From Elusimicrobiota bacterium (GTDB lineage: Bacteria; Elusimicrobiota; Endomicrobiia; Endomicrobiales; Endomicrobiaceae), in assembly GCA_031256695.1 (NCBI GenBank), contig JAIRQB010000128.1:1-10508 (forward strand): 10,508 nucleotides of DNA, given 5' to 3'. The notes below the pieces were generated by a model. The model was not told where the DNA came from. It saw nothing but the letters and a program-made list of their open reading frames with translations, and did not search any database. Below are positions 7,113-10,508 of the stretch, piece after piece; within the stretch, counting starts at the first letter, position 1; the number at the start of each line of letters is the position of its first letter. The position numbers were made by a program, and so were the translations under genes.

Positions 7113-7240
7113 TTTTTTCAATTTTTAGAGAGGAAAAAGGCAATTTTGCAGGCATTTTTGGCAGTTTTTTCGGCTTTTTTACTTAATTTTCCCGCAAAAA
7201 TAACTTTTTTTCGCATTTTTAGCAGGCTTTTAACACAAAA
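7112..7240. repeat. phased A/T-tracts, predicted curved DNA
   Basis: Thirteen runs of four to seven T or A occur at 7112-7118, 7122-7126, 7134-7138, 7144-7147, 7155-7159, 7165-7170, 7175-7180, 7187-7190, 7196-7200, 7205-7211, 7216-7220, 7228-7231 and 7237-7240. Their centres are 9 to 12 bases apart, on average about 10.3, close to one helical turn. Tracts in phase with the helix add up to stable curvature. The spacers are G/C-containing (GGCA, GCAG, CGGC, CCCGC), so this is not just a homogeneous AT-rich run. It lies between the candidate promoter and the ribosome-binding site of the protease gene. Confidence 0.7.
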
Positions 7241-7259
7241 TAAGGAGTTCTAATTAAAG

Positions 7260-7910
7260 ATGATGAATTTTGAAACTATTCTTATATATGTGACCGCTCT
7301 TTTATTTTCATTTATGCTTCACGAAATAGGACATGCCCAGATGGCTTATATAAGAGGCGATGACACCGCAAAGAATATGGGACGAATCACTTTAAACCCC
7401 ATACCTCATATAGATATATTCGGCAGTCTTATTTTTCCCGCCATTTTACTTCTCACAAAAGCGCCGATTTTATTTGCTTGGGCTAAACCCGTCATTATCA
7501 ACTATTCAAAACTAAAAAATCCTAAATTTGACATTCCTTTAGTCTCTTTTGCCGGTCCTTTTGTTCACGTAATTCTTATTGCGCTGTCCCTCATAATAAT
7601 GAAAGGAGCGCTTTCTTTCCCGCAATTGACCTTTGGTCTGAATATGTCTATTTTGGAATTTTTTACCGTAATGATACAGGTAAATGTAATTCTTATGGTT
7701 TTCAATCTTATGCCTATACCGCCTCTTGACGGCTCTAAAATTATCGCTTGCCTTTTGCCCGATGAAATGGCGCGTAAGTATATGGAATTAAACCCAAATA
7801 TCGGCTTTATTCTTATAATACTTTTTGCAATGTCTGGTTTTTTCGGCAGTATTCTTAACTATGTTTTTACTTTTATAAATAGGATTGCTTTTGTCTTTCT
7901 TTACCGCTGA
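7260..7910 (+). CDS. M50 (site-2 protease family) intramembrane zinc metalloprotease
   Basis: A 216-residue polytopic membrane protein with the zinc site of the M50 family: HEIGH at 21-25 in the first helix (two His ligands and the catalytic Glu) and the third-ligand motif NLMPIPPLDGS at 149-159 with Asp157. It also has NPIPHID (46-52), AWAKPV (73-78) and AGP (98-100). About five to six hydrophobic segments are seen. It lacks PDZ or CBS domains, so it is the short type usually annotated as a site-2 protease family protein; the substrate is unknown. In the AGPxxN motif the usual Asn is His103. ATG 7260 is followed at once by a second ATG; AAGGAG at 7242-7247 sits 12 bases from the first, a longish spacing. 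The order protease, trpS, scpA, scpB recurs in many bacteria, with no known mechanistic reason. Confidence 0.9.
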   Translation: MMNFETILIYVTALLFSFMLHEIGHAQMAYIRGDDTAKNMGRITLNPIPHIDIFGSLIFPAILLLTKAPILFAWAKPVIINYSKLKNPKFDIPLVSFAGPFVHVILIALSLIIMKGALSFPQLTFGLNMSILEFFTVMIQVNVILMVFNLMPIPPLDGSKIIACLLPDEMARKYMELNPNIGFILIILFAMSGFFGSILNYVFTFINRIAFVFLYR

Positions 7911-7936
7911 CAAAACTACAGCAAGAGTTCTATAAA
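7907..7936 (+). promoter_or_regulatory. candidate internal promoter for trpS-scpAB
   Basis: CTGACA (7907-7912, overlapping the protease stop codon) and TATAAA (7931-7936) are 18 bases apart, each one base off consensus. A transcript starting near 7943 would have about 100 bases of leader before trpS. Confidence 0.4.
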
Positions 7937-7996
7937 ATGTCGCAATATCAAGCGCAAGAAAAATTTTGTCAAAAGAAAAACCGCAGCAAGAGTTCT
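7919..7996 (+). repeat. 13-bp direct repeat upstream of trpS
   Basis: CAGCAAGAGTTCT occurs exactly at 7919-7931 and again at 7984-7996, 65 bases apart. The first copy fills the spacer next to the candidate -10 and the second lies in the presumed leader, the arrangement of a two-site operator. The copies contain AGA-GT-TCT, a short partial palindrome. No regulator is encoded nearby. Confidence 0.6.
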
Positions 7997-8044
7997 GTTC
8001 TTAAAAACTTGTCTTAAACAGCAAAACAATTTTACAGGTGGAAA

Positions 8045-9019
8045 ATGAAAAAAAGAGTTTTATCAGGTATGCGTCCTACGGGGCGTCTCCATATAGGGCA
8101 CTATTTCGGCGCTTTAAAAAATTGGGTAGATATGCAAGATGAATATGATTGTTATTATATGTCTGCCGATTGGCACGCTTTGACTACAGATTATGCCGAC
8201 ACTTCTGATTTAAAGCAAAATTCTTTTGAGATGATAGCCGACTGGCTGGTATCAGGCATATCGCCTGAAAAGAGCGTAATTTTTAAACAATCTCAAATTT
8301 ATCAGCACAGCGAATTATTTTTAATTCTTTCTATGATTACTCCGCTCGGCTGGCTTTATAGATGCCCTACATATAAAGAGCAAATCAGAGAAATAGAGAA
8401 TAAAGATTTAAACAATTACGGCTTTTTAGGCTATCCTATTTTACAAGCCGCAGATATTTTGATTTACAAAGCGCATTTTGTCCCTGTAGGGGAAGATCAA
8501 CTCGCTCATTTAGAACTCAGCAGAGAAATTACAAGACGCTTCAATAATTTTTACGGCAATATTTTGATAGAGCCGCAGGCTAAACTTACAAAGACGGCAA
8601 AAGTGCCGGGCATAGACGGACGGAAAATGTCAAAGTCTTACGGCAATTCCATTTTTTTAGGCGAAGAAGAAAAAGATTTAAAAAATAAAGTTTGGCAGAT
8701 GTTTACAGACCCTCAAAAAATAAAAAAAGACGACCCAGGTCACCCAGAAGGCTGCGTAGTTTTTGCTTTCTATGAGATTTTTAATAAAGACGTCAAAGAT
8801 AAATGCGAAAAATGTAAAAGCGGCGCTCTGTCTTGCGTTGAATGTAAAAAAGAGGTTTTTGAATGCCTTGCGGTTTTCAGCAAGGATATGGCGCAAAAAA
8901 GAAAAGAAATTTTGGCTGATAAAAGTTATTTAGAAAAGATAATAAAAACGGGCAATGAAAAAGCCCAAGATACTGCAGACAAAACTTTAACTGAAATAAA
9001 ACAATCTCTAAAACTTTAA
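8045..9019 (+). CDS. trpS: tryptophanyl-tRNA synthetase
   Basis: A class I synthetase that charges tRNA-Trp in the cytosol. The 324 residues carry GMRPTGRLHIGHYFGAL with the HIGH motif at 16-19, the Trp-pocket region around ADWHALTTDY, PILQAADILIYKA, VGEDQLAHLELSREI, and KMSKS at 194-198. The C-terminal half has cysteines 237, 254, 257, 264 and 267; C257-x6-C264-x2-C267, with C237 following DPGHPEG, resembles the C-x22-C-x6-C-x2-C motif that binds a [4Fe-4S] cluster near the anticodon site in Thermotoga maritima TrpRS. Here the first spacing is 19 and an extra Cys254 is present. Length is normal. The ATG is preceded by AGGTGG at 8037-8042. scpA follows after nine bases, so the two are certainly co-transcribed. 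Confidence 0.97.
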   Translation: MKKRVLSGMRPTGRLHIGHYFGALKNWVDMQDEYDCYYMSADWHALTTDYADTSDLKQNSFEMIADWLVSGISPEKSVIFKQSQIYQHSELFLILSMITPLGWLYRCPTYKEQIREIENKDLNNYGFLGYPILQAADILIYKAHFVPVGEDQLAHLELSREITRRFNNFYGNILIEPQAKLTKTAKVPGIDGRKMSKSYGNSIFLGEEEKDLKNKVWQMFTDPQKIKKDDPGHPEGCVVFAFYEIFNKDVKDKCEKCKSGALSCVECKKEVFECLAVFSKDMAQKRKEILADKSYLEKIIKTGNEKAQDTADKTLTEIKQSLKL

Positions 9020-9028
9020 GGATATGAA

Positions 9029-9802
9029 ATGAATTATGATATACGCATAGACGCTTTTGAAGGACCTCTTGACCTGCTTTTAGACCTCATCAAAAAAGCC
9101 CGCTTGGAAATAAACGAAATCAAAATCACAGATATAACCGCTCCTTATCTGGCTTCTCTTGATAATATGCAAGATTTGAATATAGACGCCGCAGGCGAAT
9201 TTTTAGTTATGGCGGCTTCCCTCATACAGATGAAAGCGCGGGCGCTTTTGCCTTCAAATAATAAAGGCGGCGCTGAAGACGACACTGAATTTGACGATTT
9301 AAAGAGAAAACTCCTTGAATATCAGAAATATAAAGAAATTGGGAAAATTCTTATGTATAAAGAGGCTGAAAATTCTCAAATTTTTTATAGACCGCCTTTT
9401 AATGCCGATAAAAGCGATTTTATTTTAGATATTGATTTGCAGGCTTTAGCCGGCAGTTTTTACAATGCGCTGAAATCTCTGCCTGATGAAATTAGAGAAA
9501 TACTTTATCAAGAAATCCCTATTGAAGTGAAAATGCGTGAAATTTTGAATTTCTTGGAAGCAAGCGGCGCTGTATCCTTTAATCAAATATCAAAACTTCA
9601 GAAAAGCAAAATGGCTTTAGTCGTGGCTTTTATAGCGCTTTTGGAATTGATAAAGGACAAACAAATTTCTGCAGTGCAGAATGAAAATCTCGGCGAGATA
9701 ATGATTTATAAAATGAATTCAGCGGCTGCTGACGAGGAAACGCAAGCCTTTGCAGATAAAGACAGCGGCGCGGGATTTGAGACGCTAAAAACTTTAAATT
9801 GA
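9029..9802 (+). CDS. scpA: segregation and condensation protein A (kleisin)
   Basis: ScpA is the kleisin that bridges the two heads of the Smc dimer in the bacterial condensin and helps organise and separate chromosomes. The 257 residues start with the diagnostic FEGPLDLLLDLIKKARLEINEIKITDITAPYL-type block (10 to about 41, the helical Smc-neck-binding part), then EFLVMAASLIQMKARALLPS (about 58-77), an acidic linker, a central helical region that binds ScpB, and a C-terminal winged helix (about 170-230) with a short acidic tail. Length is typical. ATG 9029 has AAGGA upstream. It lies nine bases after trpS and 25 before scpB. Confidence 0.96.
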   Translation: MNYDIRIDAFEGPLDLLLDLIKKARLEINEIKITDITAPYLASLDNMQDLNIDAAGEFLVMAASLIQMKARALLPSNNKGGAEDDTEFDDLKRKLLEYQKYKEIGKILMYKEAENSQIFYRPPFNADKSDFILDIDLQALAGSFYNALKSLPDEIREILYQEIPIEVKMREILNFLEASGAVSFNQISKLQKSKMALVVAFIALLELIKDKQISAVQNENLGEIMIYKMNSAAADEETQAFADKDSGAGFETLKTLN

Positions 9803-9827
9803 ATATAGATTAAAACAGAGGAATAAA

Positions 9828-10508
9828 ATGGAAAGAGATGAAGTTAAAAACGTTTTAGAGGCGCTGATGTTTGTTGCTGATAGACCTATTACTTTGAAGG
9901 AATTCAAAACTGTTTTACAAGATGATTATGCAGACCTTGACGGGCTTGAAAGTATTTTAAATGAATTAAAAAGCGATTATGAAGTTTTAAACAAGCCTTT
10001 TGAAATTAAATTTATAGCGGAAGGATGGACATTTGCCGCAAAAGCGGAGTTCTCCCCTTGGATAAAGAAACTCTATAAAAGAAAATTCACTTTTAAACTC
10101 TCGGCTTCAGCATTGGAGACTCTTGCCATAATAGCCTATAAGCAGCCGGTCACAAAAACCGATATTGAGGATATCCGCGGCGTTGATTCTACCGGCGTAA
10201 TAAATACCCTGCTTGAGAGAAAACTAATTAAAATAGCAGGCATAAAAGAAGTTTTAGGACGTCCTTCTCTCTACGGCACTACCCAAGAATTTATGAAGCA
10301 TTTCGGTCTTTCTCGGTTAAATGATTTACCGCTCATTAAAGAGGATTTGCAAGAGGAAAAAGATTTTTCAGACGAGACTGTTGCAGAAGAAACTTCCTTG
10401 CTTTTTGATGAAGAAAATTCTGATAGCGGCGCTGTTGCGGCGGAATCAGAAGCGGAGTCCGTTCTGGAAGCGTCAGGGGCGGAATCTCAATCCATTGCAG
10501 AGTTAGAA
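9828..10508 (+). CDS. scpB: segregation and condensation protein B (partial, 3' end outside window)
   Basis: ScpB dimers bind the ScpA kleisin in the Smc-ScpAB condensin. The frame starts at ATG 9828 with AGAGGA (9817-9822) five bases upstream and stays open for 227 codons to the window edge. Two winged-helix domains are seen: residues 1 to about 80 (VLEALMFVADRPIT) and about 90-165, with the family signature LSASALETLAIIAYKQPVTK at 91-110, DIRGV, LLERKLIKIAG and GRPSLYGTTQEFMKHFGL, then DLP at 166-168. Most ScpB proteins end soon after this point. Here at least 57 further residues follow, rich in Glu, Asp, Ser and Ala, probably disordered. Confidence 0.95.
   Translation, partial: MERDEVKNVLEALMFVADRPITLKEFKTVLQDDYADLDGLESILNELKSDYEVLNKPFEIKFIAEGWTFAAKAEFSPWIKKLYKRKFTFKLSASALETLAIIAYKQPVTKTDIEDIRGVDSTGVINTLLERKLIKIAGIKEVLGRPSLYGTTQEFMKHFGLSRLNDLPLIKEDLQEEKDFSDETVAEETSLLFDEENSDSGAVAAESEAESVLEASGAESQSIAELE

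Noticed and set aside
6980..7240. Chromosome replication origin, because of the AT-rich curved DNA near condensin genes.
   Set aside because: Only one poor DnaA-box-like word (TTATCCAAT near 6991) is seen, no cluster, no parS-like palindrome, and neither dnaA nor dnaN is here.
7937..8017. 26-codon ORF starting ATG at 7937 between the protease and trpS genes.
   Set aside because: Weak ribosome-binding site, Lys/Ser/Gln-rich with no recognisable feature, and it spans the direct repeat; more likely leader sequence.
7911..8044. T-box or Trp attenuator ahead of trpS.
   Set aside because: No T-box consensus, no run of Trp codons and no terminator hairpin in the 134-base gap.

Overview
This is an AT-rich, tightly packed stretch of a bacterial chromosome. 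It holds nine complete genes, one gene cut by the right edge and the last codons of another at the left edge. A Kdo transferase (waaA) and a heptosyltransferase-type protein mean the organism makes lipopolysaccharide, so it is Gram-negative. Low G+C with this gene content would suit a group such as Elusimicrobiota (Endomicrobium-like), but that is a weak inference; no rRNA or other phylogenetic marker was checked. There are no phage, transposon, CRISPR or tRNA genes, so this looks like core chromosome rather than an accessory island.

The left two thirds (198-6646) is one minus-strand run, in transcription order yajC, secD, secF, an uncharacterised protein, waaA, and a two-domain DUF374 + glycosyltransferase family 9 protein. 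From secF to the last gene the junctions are 1 bp apart or overlap (ATGA, TGATG), which implies one mRNA with translational coupling. yajC-secD-secF encode the accessory module of the Sec translocase. The last two genes act on lipid A/core. The protein between the modules looks to me like a very divergent relative of the SAM-binding activation domain of cobalamin-dependent methionine synthase. A strong hairpin terminator lies between yajC and secD.

A 613 bp gap (6647-7259) separates the minus-strand run from a plus-strand run. It is by far the largest gap here. It holds plausible promoters in both directions, a possible stem-loop leader ahead of yajC, about 280 bp in which I see nothing, and a striking series of A- and T-tracts spaced about one helical turn apart (7112-7240), predicted to make curved DNA.

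The plus-strand run (7260-10508) is an M50 intramembrane metalloprotease, trpS, scpA and scpB. ScpA and ScpB are the non-SMC subunits of the bacterial condensin; smc is not in the window. TrpS carries a cysteine cluster like that of the [4Fe-4S] TrpRS of Thermotoga. A possible internal promoter, with a 13-bp direct repeat at and beyond it, lies between the protease gene and trpS.

I found no wholly new system. The best leads are the DUF374-GT9 fusion behind waaA, the MetH-activation-like protein in the sec/LPS operon, the phased A-tract region, and the Fe-S-type TrpRS.
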